From Bin87 sp965204395 (GTDB lineage: Bacteria > Chloroflexota > Dehalococcoidia > Lucifugimonadales > UBA3495): 64,000 nucleotides of DNA. Every line of letters begins with the position of its first letter. Position 1 is the first letter of the stretch. Position numbers and translations under genes: made by a program. The stretch lies in assembly GCA_965204395.1 (NCBI GenBank), contig OZ241987.1, positions 3,162,001 to 3,226,000 of the forward strand, in the 5' to 3' direction. The notes beneath the pieces were generated by a model. It saw only the letters and a list, made by a program, of their open reading frames with translations, made no database searches and was not told the DNA's origin. Below, in pieces: positions 52,245 through 61,318 of this stretch.

Positions 52245-52919
52245 ATGGTTACGAGAAAAGGTACCGCCCTCTTGGTGGTCTACGCCGATGTGGATGTGGA
52301 GCACGACGCCGAATTCAACGCCTGGTACAACGAGGAACACGTCCCCGAGCGAATGAGCGCCCCCGGATTCCTGAACGCCGCCCGCTACGAGGCCCTGCGC
52401 GGCGGTCCCCGCTATCTGGCCGTTTACGAGCTGGAGTCGGTGGACGCCCTGCAGACCCCCGAGTACCGGCACATGAGCGAGAACCCCACCGACTGGACCA
52501 AGCGCATGTCCCCCAACGTTGTCGGACGCGGCACCCAGCGCCTGGTCTGCACCCAGATCTACCCCGCCGAGATCGACTCGAACACCCTCGGCCGCGGCAT
52601 GGCGCCCGCCCTCCAGATCGGCCGCATGGATGTCCCCGCCGATATCGAGGAAAAGTACAACTGGTACTACGACAACGAGCGCACCCCGGCCAACCTGCAA
52701 ATCCCGGGCTGCCTGCACGTCCGCCGTTACCATGTCGTTGAGGGCTGGCCCAAGTACCTCACCATGTACGAGTTCGAGCACGAAAAGGTGCCCGAAACCG
52801 TCGCGTGGGAGAATCAGCGCAAGCAGGACCGCATGCACGAGTACATCGGCGGCACCTACGGCCACGCCCACGGCTCCCCAGGCGTGTACCGCCGCATCCT
52901 GCCGCCCCGCGCATTCTAG
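52245..52919 (+). CDS. Dimeric alpha-beta-barrel protein (two ferredoxin-like repeats)
   Basis: A 224-residue protein with two similar halves: LLVVYADVDVEHDAEFNAWY then NEEHVPERMSAPGFLNAARYE, and ADIEEKYNWYYDNERTPANL then IPGCLHVRRYHVVEGWPKYL. Both end in YE(L/F)E strands. This is the dimeric alpha-beta barrel fold seen in monooxygenases, muconolactone isomerases and EthD-type proteins. GGAGGTGGCAAT precedes the ATG at 52245. No cofactor site is obvious. Confidence 0.75.
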   Translation: MVTRKGTALLVVYADVDVEHDAEFNAWYNEEHVPERMSAPGFLNAARYEALRGGPRYLAVYELESVDALQTPEYRHMSENPTDWTKRMSPNVVGRGTQRLVCTQIYPAEIDSNTLGRGMAPALQIGRMDVPADIEEKYNWYYDNERTPANLQIPGCLHVRRYHVVEGWPKYLTMYEFEHEKVPETVAWENQRKQDRMHEYIGGTYGHAHGSPGVYRRILPPRAF

Positions 52920-52951
52920 GATAGTCTCGCCGCTGACACTGCCTCACGGTT

Positions 52952-52979
52952 GTAGTGGCGAATAATTATTCGCCCCTAC
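52952..52979. repeat. Palindrome of the GTAGGGGCGA family
   Basis: GTAGTGGCGAAT and ATTCGCCCCTAC around AATT, 32 bases after the stop of the preceding gene. Confidence 0.75.
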
Positions 52980-53007
52980 CGCTGCAACACATACGGAGAC
53001 TGCGCCC

Positions 53008-53439
53008 ATGCCACGCCAGTTAACCCAACAGGAAGTCCACGACTTCCTGGACAGCAAGCCCGGCTGGATCGCCCTCACCACCGTCGGCCCCGACGGCTTC
53101 CCGCACACCGTGCCCACCGGTTACTTCCGGCTGGGCGATGAAGTCCTGCTGGGTGTGCGCAACAACACCCTAAAGATCAGGAATATCCGCTACAACCCGC
53201 AGGTCAGCCTGATGATCGAGAGCGGCAGCACCCGTCAGGACATCAAGGGCGTGATGATCCAGGGCAACGCTACCGTGATTGATGGCCCCGACGAATTCCT
53301 CCACTACGCCCGCGAGGCCGCCAGACTTCGCGGCGTCCCCGATGACCAGCTCCCCACCGAGCCGCGCCCCGGCGCCGCCTACATCAAGGTATCACCCCAC
53401 AGAATCCGCTCGTGGGACTACTCCCAGGACGCCGCATAG
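53008..53439 (+). CDS. Pyridoxamine 5'-phosphate oxidase-like (PPOX class) flavoprotein
   Basis: A 143-residue split-barrel protein: GWIALTTVGPDGFPHTVPTG, YFRLGDEVLLGVRNNTLKIRNI and NPQVSLMIESGS, then GVMIQGNATVID. Typical of the PPOX/F420-binding nitroreductase-like family. Such proteins bind FMN or F420 and act on small molecules. Followed by the Uma2 gene 14 bases later, so possibly co-transcribed. Confidence 0.88.
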   Translation: MPRQLTQQEVHDFLDSKPGWIALTTVGPDGFPHTVPTGYFRLGDEVLLGVRNNTLKIRNIRYNPQVSLMIESGSTRQDIKGVMIQGNATVIDGPDEFLHYAREAARLRGVPDDQLPTEPRPGAAYIKVSPHRIRSWDYSQDAA

Positions 53440-53453
53440 ACGGAACCTTCCCT

Positions 53454-54176
53454 ATGGTTACTGCCATCACAACGCCTCCTCCGGACGCTGCTGCCCGGCC
53501 ATCAGGATGGTGGACCGGCGTCGTGCGTATTCCCCTGACCGAATTTGGCCAATCTCTGGCTAACCCCGGTCTCGATCGGTGGTTCGAGGCGTTTTCAGCC
53601 CGAAACGAGGACGAAGGCCAATATGAGATCTCCAAAGAAGGGTACTTGTTGATTATGGCCCCCACCGGTAGCCCGGGCGCTATTTTCGAAGGTGAGATAA
53701 CCATCGACTTGGGTTTTTGGGCTCGCGAATCCGGAGGTGTTGCCTATCCCGCCACCAGTTGTTTCATCCTGCCCGACGGTTCGCGATTTGGACCGGATGC
53801 GGCATGGCTGAATGAGGAACGACGAACGGAACTTCTGCTGCCAGAAAACCGCCCATTCCCTCGAATAACACCGGATTTCGTGGCCGAGATCAAGTCTCCT
53901 TCCAACTCCAGAACTCAGCTTATGGCCAAGATCGAAGCGTTCATCCGATACGGCACTAAACTTGGCTGGTATATCGACCCCGAAACTCGCGAGGTCATCA
54001 AGTACCGCCCCGGCCAGGAGCCTGAAGTCCTGCATGACCCTGAATACATCGAAGGCGACGCAGATTTGCTCCCTGGCTTTCGCTTCGCCGTGCGTCAGCG
54101 GATCTTCGACGTTTTCGCAAGCTTTGAACAACAGGAGACGCAAAATGCGGCTGGAGAACAAGGTAGCCCTGATTAG
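53454..54176 (+). CDS. Uma2-family endonuclease-like protein
   Basis: A 240-residue Uma2 protein of a different subgroup from the others: RYEAF-like start (LDRWFEAFSARNEDEGQYE), FGPDAAWLNEERR, TPDFVAEIKSPSNSRTQLMAKIEAF and IRYGTKLGWYIDPE. The core E-I-K gives a full Asp/Glu/Lys active site. The short C-terminus overlaps the next gene's start by 32 bases. Start ATG at 53454. Confidence 0.88.
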   Translation: MVTAITTPPPDAAARPSGWWTGVVRIPLTEFGQSLANPGLDRWFEAFSARNEDEGQYEISKEGYLLIMAPTGSPGAIFEGEITIDLGFWARESGGVAYPATSCFILPDGSRFGPDAAWLNEERRTELLLPENRPFPRITPDFVAEIKSPSNSRTQLMAKIEAFIRYGTKLGWYIDPETREVIKYRPGQEPEVLHDPEYIEGDADLLPGFRFAVRQRIFDVFASFEQQETQNAAGEQGSPD

Positions 54177-54897
54177 CGGCGGCGCGCGCGGCATGGGCGC
54201 GGAGGAAGCCGGACTGTTTGCCAGCGAGGGCGCAAAGGTCGTCATCGGCGACGTGCTCACGGAAGAAGGCCGCGCAACCGAGGCCCGGATCAACGAGGCA
54301 GGCGGCGAGTGCGTATTCGTCCAACTCGACGTCACCCGCGAGTCCGACTGGGAATCCGCCGTTGCCACCGCCGTCTCACGGTTTGGCAAGCTCGACATTC
54401 TGGTCAACAACGCCGGCATCTCCGTGCGGGAGGGCATCGAAGACCTCACCGAAGCCCAGTGGGAGCGCACTATGGACATCAACGTCAAGGGCGTGTTCCT
54501 GGGCACCCGTGCCACCATTCCCGCCATGCGCGAATCCGGCGGCGGTTCCATCATCAACATCTCGTCCGGCGCCGGCATCGCCCCCGCTCCCGGCACGTCC
54601 GCCGCCTACGCCGCCAGCAAGGGAGCCGTCCGCCTGTTCACCAAGTCCACCGCCATCCAGTACGCCGGCGAGGGAATCCGTTGCAACTCCGTGCATCCGG
54701 GCCCGGTGCAAACCCCCATGCTCGGCACCACCCCCGACGATGAAGTCCGCGTCGCCGCCCAGGTTGGCCGTGTCCCGTTGGGCCGCGTCGGTCGCCCCGT
54801 GGAAATCGCCTACGGCGTCCTCTACCTCGCCAGCGACGAGTCGTCGTTCGTAACCGGCTCCGAGGTCGTCATAGACGGAGGCCGCACCGCTCAATAG
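54145..54897 (+). CDS. SDR family oxidoreductase (3-oxoacyl-ACP reductase-like)
   Basis: A 250-residue classical short-chain dehydrogenase: GGARGMGAE glycine motif near 13, DILVNNAGI near 85, catalytic Ser in NISSGAG, and Tyr-Lys in AAYAASKGAV near 153-157. C-terminal YLASDESSFVTGSEVVIDGG is typical of FabG-like enzymes. ATG at 54145 has AGGAG just upstream, inside the end of the Uma2 gene. Substrate unknown; the enoyl-CoA hydratase downstream suggests acyl-CoA metabolism. Confidence 0.93.
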   Translation: MRLENKVALISGGARGMGAEEAGLFASEGAKVVIGDVLTEEGRATEARINEAGGECVFVQLDVTRESDWESAVATAVSRFGKLDILVNNAGISVREGIEDLTEAQWERTMDINVKGVFLGTRATIPAMRESGGGSIINISSGAGIAPAPGTSAAYAASKGAVRLFTKSTAIQYAGEGIRCNSVHPGPVQTPMLGTTPDDEVRVAAQVGRVPLGRVGRPVEIAYGVLYLASDESSFVTGSEVVIDGGRTAQ

Positions 54898-54954
54898 CGG
54901 AATCTACGCCCGCTAAAGCGCTTGAGTCGCAAATACCTGATCGCTGATGTCCCC

Positions 54955-55005
54955 GCTCATGGTGCGGAACGTCCGCCTTTGGCGGGAGCCTGTCGAACCA
55001 TGAGC
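54955..55005. repeat. Repeat family B copy carrying a 22-bp insert
   Basis: Host left GCTCATGGTG (54955-54964), insert 54965-54986 (CGGAACGTCCGCCT, two bases, GGCGGG), host right AGCCTGTCGAACCATGAGC (54987-55005). Removing the insert leaves the exact palindrome of family B. Confidence 0.8.
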
Positions 55006-55060
55006 AGGCCGGTAATCCCGTCTATCCTATTCATCCGTGACTGTAACCAAGGAGACAACC

Positions 55061-55909
55061 ATGGCCCCCAACTTGGTGCCCTACCTCCTCTACGAACCCG
55101 AGGAATCCGGCATCCTCTGGATCAAGTTCAACCGCCCCGAGCGCATGAACGCCCTCATCGGCTCGTCCGAGGAGAACGGCACCGTCGCCAAGGTTGGCGA
55201 GTATATGCGCGCCGGCGACGATGACCCCAACATCCGCGTCATCGTCCTCACCGGCGTCGGTCGCGGCTTCTGCTCCGGCGCAGACATGCGGCGAGACCAC
55301 GACCCGGACGTCACCGGCGAGAACTTCATCGGCAACCGCGGCACCCAGCCGGGACCCGACGCTGCCCGCGAGCATTTCTTCCACGGCTTCACCAAGCTCC
55401 ATCGAGACATCTCCCAGGTCCGCAAGCCCACCATCGCCATGATCAACGGCCCCGCCGTCGGCTCCGGCATGGACATGGCCCTGCATTGCGACATCCGCCT
55501 CGGCTGTGAAAACACCCGCTTCATCGGCTACCAGCAACTCGGCCAGATCATGGAAAACGCCGGCAGTTACTACCTGCCCAAGATGGTCGGCCTCGGCCGC
55601 GCCCTGGAGTTCGCCTACACCGGCCACCTCGACGCCCAGCGCGCCTACGAGTGGGGCATGCTCAACTACCTGGTGCCCTCAGAGGACCTGGAGCAGACCA
55701 CCCGCGACCTCTGCGACCGCATCATCCGCACCCCGCCCATGGTGCAGTGGGTCAGCAAGCGCATCATGCGCGCCGCCCTCGACAGCACCCTGGAAACCAC
55801 CATGACCCTCACGTCCAACGCCGGCGGCATCCTCAGCGGCTCCGAGGACGCCCACGAAGCCCGCCGCGCCTTCCTGGAAAAACGCGCCCCCAACTTCCAG
55901 GGCCGCTAG
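55061..55909 (+). CDS. Enoyl-CoA hydratase/isomerase
   Basis: A 282-residue crotonase-fold enzyme: WIKFNRPERMNALIG near 23, GVGRGFCSGADMRRDHD near 72 (oxyanion hole) and NGPAVGSGMDMALHCDIRLG near 133. It acts on acyl-CoA esters. AAGGAG precedes the ATG at 55061. The residues where Glu pairs act in hydratases read G..M...HCDI and are not the standard E/E, so isomerase or hydrolase activity is possible. Same direction as the SDR gene. Confidence 0.9.
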   Translation: MAPNLVPYLLYEPEESGILWIKFNRPERMNALIGSSEENGTVAKVGEYMRAGDDDPNIRVIVLTGVGRGFCSGADMRRDHDPDVTGENFIGNRGTQPGPDAAREHFFHGFTKLHRDISQVRKPTIAMINGPAVGSGMDMALHCDIRLGCENTRFIGYQQLGQIMENAGSYYLPKMVGLGRALEFAYTGHLDAQRAYEWGMLNYLVPSEDLEQTTRDLCDRIIRTPPMVQWVSKRIMRAALDSTLETTMTLTSNAGGILSGSEDAHEARRAFLEKRAPNFQGR

Positions 55910-55923
55910 AGTAGATCTGCCTC

Positions 55924-55967
55924 CCTCTCCCTTGACGGGAGAGGGTTGGGGTGAGGGTGAAATCCCA
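55924..55967. repeat. Repeat family A, intact copy
   Basis: CCCTCTCCCTTGACGGG, then AGAGGGTTGGGGTGAGGG, then TGAAATCCC. Uninserted reference for the interrupted copies at 30736 and 61319. Hairpin CCCTCTCCC/GGGAGAGGG. Confidence 0.8.
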
Positions 55968-56000
55968 AATGGCGTAGTCGCTCCGAGGCAAACCCTTCAC

Positions 56001-56885
56001 CTACTCCCCGGGCAGACATTGATGGCCGTTGCGAATCACCCTCGCATTCTCATGGTTCTGGTACCTGCGTCTGTTTCTGCGAACTAGGTCCACGTTCGCG
56101 CGGAGCGGAGCCTTTGGCCACCAATCAGGTTGGTCATTATGATCGAACCCCCAAACCTCGCGGGGAGGCAGAATAATGTCGCCGTATTTCGGGTCGCCCA
56201 CGGAGGCGTATTTGTTCTTGGCTACACACATGGCTGATAGGGCGCAAATGAAAGCAGCACGACGGTCGTGGTTTCGGATGCAGTCAAGGGAGCCAAAGCC
56301 AATTCCGGGAGCCAGACGGCGGATGAGCGCCTTCAGGTAGCCTTTCCTGACCGCCACTTCCCAGTATCTGTCAGACCTCTCGCCTCGTGGGATTCCACAA
56401 GGAATTTCCGCGCTCGGGAGCAGGAAGGCCAAAAAGGCGTCCGGAAATGCCTCCACGATACGCGATTGATGAATGGCATCGGGATGGTCGGCCCCGGCTA
56501 TATTACAGTGGTTTTCACACTGGAGTGCTAGAAACAATCTAGCCAACTTAGTCGCATGGTCGTGGAGGCTCGGACCGCTTCCAGAATTGGCCGGGCTAGG
56601 ATTGCAGCATTTCCGGATTTCCCCATCGTTAAGCAGGGCCTCAGCAGCCCGGTAATGGTTGATGGGCCCTAACCCACGACCAAGTGGCCCATCTATTCCA
56701 ATGCCGTTCAAAACAACACCACAGGGGATAAGGGAGCGCAGGTCTTCCAAGCGTTCACCGGGGTCGGTTGTCGAGTTGCGACATTCCCATCGGAGCTGGT
56801 TTTGGTCCAAAGTGATGAGACACAACCCTGTTGTAGCGTCGGTTCGGGAATAGCCAACATCAATGCCAAGGTAATATTCAGGCAT
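56001..56885 (-). CDS. DUF429-like RNase H-fold protein
   Basis: A 294-residue protein beginning MPEYYLGIDVGYSRTDATTG, an RNase H/actin-like first strand, with further motifs NGIGIDGPLGRG near 70 and VEAFPDAFLAFL near 150. This matches DUF429-type predicted RNase H-like nucleases of unknown role. GC content is lower than its neighbours. GGAGGTCAATC precedes the ATG at 56885. No partner gene nearby on the same strand. Confidence 0.6.
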   Translation of the reverse strand: MPEYYLGIDVGYSRTDATTGLCLITLDQNQLRWECRNSTTDPGERLEDLRSLIPCGVVLNGIGIDGPLGRGLGPINHYRAAEALLNDGEIRKCCNPSPANSGSGPSLHDHATKLARLFLALQCENHCNIAGADHPDAIHQSRIVEAFPDAFLAFLLPSAEIPCGIPRGERSDRYWEVAVRKGYLKALIRRLAPGIGFGSLDCIRNHDRRAAFICALSAMCVAKNKYASVGDPKYGDIILPPREVWGFDHNDQPDWWPKAPLRANVDLVRRNRRRYQNHENARVIRNGHQCLPGE

Positions 56886-57011
56886 GATTGACCTCCATAA
56901 CATTTACAAACGACCCTACCACCACGCTACGGTCGGCTTCTTGTTCGGTCCGTGGAACCCGCCCCTCCAGTATAATGCGGCCCACCGCCCCGTGCGGCAG
57001 CGAGGTTTAGC

Positions 57012-57755
57012 ATGACCACCGCCGACAGCGCCATCACCAAGCTCGAGCAGCCCGAGCAGTTCATCGTGTTTCCCGACCCGCCGGAAATTCCCGAAGACAA
57101 GATGACCAACTTCGACCACCTCGCTGCCAACGGCAATGTCCACCACCTGATCATCCACTTCGGCAACCCGGACACCAACCTCGTCGCTGGTGAACGTTAC
57201 CTGGCCCTGGCCCCAACTCAGGATATGACCGGCCTGCGTTATCCCGACCTGCTCATCGCGTTCAACGTGGATCCGGAGACCTACCGCCGCCGCCGCGCCT
57301 ACGTCATCGAAGACCAAGGCAAGCCTCCCGACTTCGTTCTGGAAGTCGCCTCGCCCAGCACCAGGCGCATCGACGCCACGGCCAAGCGGCTCGACTACGC
57401 CGCTCTCGGCATCCCCGAATACTGGCGCTTCGATGAGGAGGTCAGGCGTCGCGGCCCCCGGTTGGCCGGCGACCAATTGATGGACGGTGAGTATCAACCG
57501 ATCCCCATTGAGGAGATTGCGGAGGGCGTGTTGCAAGGGTACAGCCTCGTTCTGGACCTTCACCTCCGCTGGGAACAGGGCCAACTGGCATGGTACGACC
57601 CAGCCACAGGCCGGCATATCACCACCTTCGAGGACGAACGCACCCGCGCCGACTGTGCCGAGGCCGAACTCAACGCCGAGCGGGAGGCCCGCGCCGCCTC
57701 CGAAACGCGGGTGCGCGAACTGGAGGCAGAAATCAGGCGATTCCGCGGTCAATGA
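57012..57755 (+). CDS. Uma2-family endonuclease-like protein with coiled-coil tail
   Basis: A 247-residue close paralogue of those at 45463 and 47851: RYPDLLIAFNVDPETY, PDFVLEVASPSTRRID, KRLDYAALGIPEYWRFDE. Shared N-terminal part PEIPEDKMTNFDHLAANGNV. The tail (TRADCAEAELNAEREARAA, then RVRELEAEIRRFRG) is a non-repetitive coiled coil. TATAAT box at 56971-56976. Divergent from the DUF429 gene. Confidence 0.9.
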   Translation: MTTADSAITKLEQPEQFIVFPDPPEIPEDKMTNFDHLAANGNVHHLIIHFGNPDTNLVAGERYLALAPTQDMTGLRYPDLLIAFNVDPETYRRRRAYVIEDQGKPPDFVLEVASPSTRRIDATAKRLDYAALGIPEYWRFDEEVRRRGPRLAGDQLMDGEYQPIPIEEIAEGVLQGYSLVLDLHLRWEQGQLAWYDPATGRHITTFEDERTRADCAEAELNAEREARAASETRVRELEAEIRRFRGQ

Positions 57756-57858
57756 GACAAGACCACACCCTTTGCTTGCCAGTACGCAAATGCGCCTCCC
57801 CAACTTCAAAGTGCGTTAGTTGGGTGAATCCTGGACGGAATCGGCCAGAACGGCGGCG

Positions 57859-58884
57859 CTAATCCGTTTGGCGCAATATTCGTCTGGTCTCCAACGGAAT
57901 ATCGGCGCGAATGTCCTGTGGCAACAAGTCGTAATTTTCCAGTAGGCGTTCTGCCAACTCTTCCGGACCCCATAGCCTTATGACAAAGAACGACTGCTCG
58001 TTGCGGTCATGCACGGGCTTCGTGAATCCGCCCAGACTGACCAGCAATCCGTGCTCCGCGCGGAACGAGGCAATGTTGCCCTGCAAACGGTCGTATTCGC
58101 TAAGGTCCACCGGACTGGTGCGTCCTTTCACCTGTACGCACAAGCGCGGCTCTCCAAACCCTAAATCGCCCTTGCCTGCCAGAACGTCAACGCCGCCGTC
58201 GGCTCCCTTTCTGGTTTGCAATACAACATAGCCGGCGGCTTCCAGGATGCTTGCTACCAGGTACTCCAAACGCGTACCGGCGAATTTCTGCCGCAGGCGC
58301 GCTACGATCCGGTCCCGGATCTCCTGGTCAATATCTACTTCCTCGAAAAACTCAGTGTCCCGTGAATCATCTCCGGAAGATTCTGAACCGATAGCTGACG
58401 TTGCTGCTAGTTCTCCAATAGAGTCATCGCCCAGGAAAGCATTGGCAATGCTCGCAATACGCGCCTCGGCATTGGGCGCCCCAGGCTGCGAGACGGTCAA
58501 CAGCGAACCAAATGAATTGAGCAAATCCCGGTCAAAGTGAGAGCGCGGTATGTTCGGGACCTGCCACTCTACGGCCCGGACGTGTGGAGCTCCGGCCCCC
58601 ACCGACTCCGGCTGATAAGAGTATGCGCCGCTAATACGACCTACAGCCACCTGGCGGGTCAATTTACGGGGCAGCACCACCATATCCCCGTTTTCGACAT
58701 CGTTGTAGAGCCGCCAAATCTGATCGGCGCTGGAGCGGTTGCCTAGATGGGCGCGCAGGGCATCCCTGTCCGTGAAATCGACAACGCTGCTGCGCAGACC
58801 GAAGCCGACGGCCACAACGCCCTTTTCCAGGAAGGCTTCTTCGTATTCGCCTACTCTGCCGCCCCTTATCGTCCAAACTGCCAT
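57859..58884 (-). CDS. Mrr-type restriction endonuclease
   Basis: A 341-residue protein. C-terminal Mrr catalytic domain: Glu207 in GTRLEYLV, Asp229 and Asp233 in GADGGVDVL, and Gln251-Lys253 in CVQVKGR, a full PD-(D/E)XK site. The N-terminal 110 residues (TIRGGRVGEYEEAFLEKG, then WRLYNDVENGDMVVLPRK and AVGRISGAYSY) resemble PUA/EVE-like folds that read modified bases. So it is probably a type IV, modification-dependent enzyme. No methylase lies next to it. TATACT box at 58918-58923 on the minus strand. Confidence 0.85.
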   Translation of the reverse strand: MAVWTIRGGRVGEYEEAFLEKGVVAVGFGLRSSVVDFTDRDALRAHLGNRSSADQIWRLYNDVENGDMVVLPRKLTRQVAVGRISGAYSYQPESVGAGAPHVRAVEWQVPNIPRSHFDRDLLNSFGSLLTVSQPGAPNAEARIASIANAFLGDDSIGELAATSAIGSESSGDDSRDTEFFEEVDIDQEIRDRIVARLRQKFAGTRLEYLVASILEAAGYVVLQTRKGADGGVDVLAGKGDLGFGEPRLCVQVKGRTSPVDLSEYDRLQGNIASFRAEHGLLVSLGGFTKPVHDRNEQSFFVIRLWGPEELAERLLENYDLLPQDIRADIPLETRRILRQTD

Positions 58885-58933
58885 TGATTTACCCGCCGCC
58901 GTCTATTTAGCAGTCAAGTATAGCACCATGGTG

Positions 58934-60046
58934 TCATTCTCTCCACACCCGCCGGCACGTCTCCGCCACCAGCTCCAGCTTGCGCCACTGCTCCTCCTCG
59001 GTGAGCAGGTTCCCCGGCGCAGTCGACGCAAACCCGCACTGCGGACTCAGCGCCAACCGTTCCAGCGGCACGTACTGGCTGGCCTCTTCAATCCGTTCCA
59101 CCAGGTAGTCCTGCGACTCCAGCGTGGCGTCCTTGCTGCTGATCAAACCGAGCACAACCATTTTGTCCGCCGGCATGAATCGCAGCGGCTCGAACGTGCC
59201 GGCCCGCTCCGTGTCGTACTCCAGCAGGAACCGGTCCACCGCCAGCGTGCCGAACAGCCGCTCCGCGATGGCCTCGTAGCCGCCCTGGGCATACCACTTG
59301 CTCTGGTTGTTGCCCCGACAGACGTGCAAAGCCACGGTCGATCCGGGACGCTGCGCCCCCTCCAGGCAGAAATTGTCGGCGGCGACGGCCTCCTCAAACA
59401 TGGCGTCCGGATCCTCTCCCAAATCCCGCAGGTGCTGCCGCCAGGTCGGATCCACGTAGTAGCTGTACCTCGGCGCGTCGATCTGGATGTAGTCCACTCC
59501 CGATGCGAGCAGCGTTGCGATTTCAGCCTTGATGAACCCTGCGATCTCCCAAAGCAACTCCGATCGCGTCGGATAGAACCGGTCGGATACGCCCTGCTGG
59601 AAACAGATCGCTGGAAACTGGCTCGGGCTTGGCACGGTCACCTTGACCGGCCCCGGCGCGTGGGCTTGTAGAAACTCCCGTTGATTCTCGGTCAGGCCAC
59701 GCACCTGCCGCAGCTTTGCGCCCACCACCTGCCGGGTGCCCTGCTCGGTGGGCGTGCCGCCCGGTCCCTGCCAAACGCGCACCACCGCCGGCGTCTCGGG
59801 CGTAACGAATCCTTCCACGGCTTCGATCAGGTCGTTCTGGAACCCGGTGCGCCGGAACTCGCCATCGGTGAAGACCTCGACGCCCGCGGCCCGCTGCCGT
59901 TCCAACGCATCCAGGATGGCGCGATCTTCGGCCTCCCGAAGCGCATCGGCATCCAACCGGCCCTGCTGAAACGCCCTCCGTGCCTCCTTCACCGCATCGG
60001 GACGCAGGAGGCTGCCCACATGGTCGGCCCGGTAGATCCCCTGCAT
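58934..60046 (-). CDS. Cobalamin-independent methionine synthase C-terminal-domain protein (MetE-like)
   Basis: A 370-residue TIM barrel related to the C-terminal half of MetE. Start RADHVGSLLRP; the metal ligands are visible in ALHVCRGN (His, Cys) near 237 and SPQCGFAS (Cys) near 339, with Asp in IQIDAPRYS near 190. Stand-alone members transfer methyl groups from various donors or cleave C-S bonds; they rarely make methionine. GGAGGGAACACG precedes the ATG. First gene before two nitroreductases on the same strand. Confidence 0.88.
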   Translation of the reverse strand: MQGIYRADHVGSLLRPDAVKEARRAFQQGRLDADALREAEDRAILDALERQRAAGVEVFTDGEFRRTGFQNDLIEAVEGFVTPETPAVVRVWQGPGGTPTEQGTRQVVGAKLRQVRGLTENQREFLQAHAPGPVKVTVPSPSQFPAICFQQGVSDRFYPTRSELLWEIAGFIKAEIATLLASGVDYIQIDAPRYSYYVDPTWRQHLRDLGEDPDAMFEEAVAADNFCLEGAQRPGSTVALHVCRGNNQSKWYAQGGYEAIAERLFGTLAVDRFLLEYDTERAGTFEPLRFMPADKMVVLGLISSKDATLESQDYLVERIEEASQYVPLERLALSPQCGFASTAPGNLLTEEEQWRKLELVAETCRRVWRE

Positions 60047-60065
60047 CGTGTTCCCTCCTGATGGC

Positions 60066-60584
60066 TTACCCGAAACTCAACTCCTGCCCGAACCGCTCGC
60101 CGTGCGTGATCTCCGACATCGGCTTGCGCGGCGTGCCGGTGCCCGCCGGACGCATGATCCGGTATCCAAACGGCAGCACGGTGATCAGCTCCATGTCCTC
60201 GGGAATGCCCAGCAGCGTCTTGACCTCGGTCTGCTGCTCGCCCCGTATGCCCACGAAGCAGGTCCCCAATCCTTCCGACCACGCCATCAGCTCCATCTGC
60301 TGCAGAGCCCGACCCGCGTCCAGGTGCGGCCGACGCGTCTCCCCCATCACCACGGCAATCGCCAACGGCGCCTGCCCGATGAACGCCCCTTGAGTGCAGA
60401 TACGCCCCAGCTCGGTGATGGTTTCGCGATTACGTACCACGACGAAATGCCACGGCTGCGTGTTGCTGGAACTGGGAGCCCACCGCGCCGCCTGCAAAAT
60501 CTTGTGGACCACGTCGTCCGGCACCGGGTCCGCCTTGAAGTCGCGAATGGTGCGGCGCCTCCTGATGCACTGAAATACGTCCAT
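60066..60584 (-). CDS. Nitroreductase family protein
   Basis: A 172-residue FMN-dependent nitroreductase: IRRRRTIRDFKADPVPDD at the start, QAARWAPSSSNTQPWHFVVV near 30-50 and GLGTCFVGIRGEQQTEV near 115-130. Small type, homodimeric. GGGAGGTTTAGAC precedes the ATG at 60584. In an apparent operon with the second nitroreductase and the MetE-like gene. Confidence 0.92.
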   Translation of the reverse strand: MDVFQCIRRRRTIRDFKADPVPDDVVHKILQAARWAPSSSNTQPWHFVVVRNRETITELGRICTQGAFIGQAPLAIAVVMGETRRPHLDAGRALQQMELMAWSEGLGTCFVGIRGEQQTEVKTLLGIPEDMELITVLPFGYRIMRPAGTGTPRKPMSEITHGERFGQELSFG

Positions 60585-60661
60585 GTCTAAACCTCCCGTA
60601 ATCGAGTGCCTGCCCGATTTGTCATGGCAAGCGCAGCGCGGCAATCGTCGTCGGCCGGCGA

Positions 60662-61303
60662 TTAATCGGTGATGTACGCTTCGCCCCAGCGGTCCTGGAA
60701 CACCACGTCCGCCAGCGGCCCGCGACGTACCGGCCCGAAGTTGCCCATGGGGTAGCCGATGGGCAGGATCGCGTACGAGTGCACGCCCGGCGGCAGTCCC
60801 AGGATCTCTTCCACTTCCTTCTCGTGGCGCAGATGCCGGCTGGTAAGAGTTGATCCCAGGCCCAGTGCCCGGGCCGCCAGCAGCATGTTCTGCACCGCCG
60901 GATATATGGACGCGCCCGCCGACCTGCTAGGTGTCTCCTCGCCGTCGTCCTGGCACGCCACGATCCAGACCGGCGCTTCGTGGTAGTGGTCGGTTAGGTA
61001 TTCCACAGCGTCGTGTTGCCGCCGGTACCGTCCGGGACTGGAGCCCGGGGGCGGTTCGCTGCCGCGGTATCGCGGACCCACCACCTCGTCAAACGCCTTC
61101 TTGTACCAGACCTGCACCCGTTCCTTGATGCTGCGGTCCTTGATCACCAGGAACCGCCAGCGCTGGTTGGCTCCGCCGTTGGCCGCCCATTGTCCAGCCT
61201 GCAGTATCTGCAGAATCAGCTCGTCGGGCACCGGGTCCGGCTTCAGCCGCCTCATCGCCCGCGTCGTGCGCATGATGTGGAACAGTTCGGTATTCTCGGG
61301 CAT
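60662..61303 (-). CDS. Nitroreductase family protein
   Basis: A 213-residue relative of the previous protein with a longer middle loop (GSEPPPGSSPGRYRRQHDAV): MRTTRAMRRLKPDPVPDE, AGQWAANGGANQRWRFLV, GLGSTLTSRHL and YAILPIGYPMGNFGPVRR. GGAGGAGATC precedes the ATG at 61303. It lies 77 bases upstream of the first nitroreductase. The two differ enough to have distinct substrates. Its promoter region is occupied by the complex repeat at 61319-61405. Confidence 0.92.
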   Translation of the reverse strand: MPENTELFHIMRTTRAMRRLKPDPVPDELILQILQAGQWAANGGANQRWRFLVIKDRSIKERVQVWYKKAFDEVVGPRYRGSEPPPGSSPGRYRRQHDAVEYLTDHYHEAPVWIVACQDDGEETPSRSAGASIYPAVQNMLLAARALGLGSTLTSRHLRHEKEVEEILGLPPGVHSYAILPIGYPMGNFGPVRRGPLADVVFQDRWGEAYITD

Positions 61304-61318
61304 GATCTCCTCCAAAAT

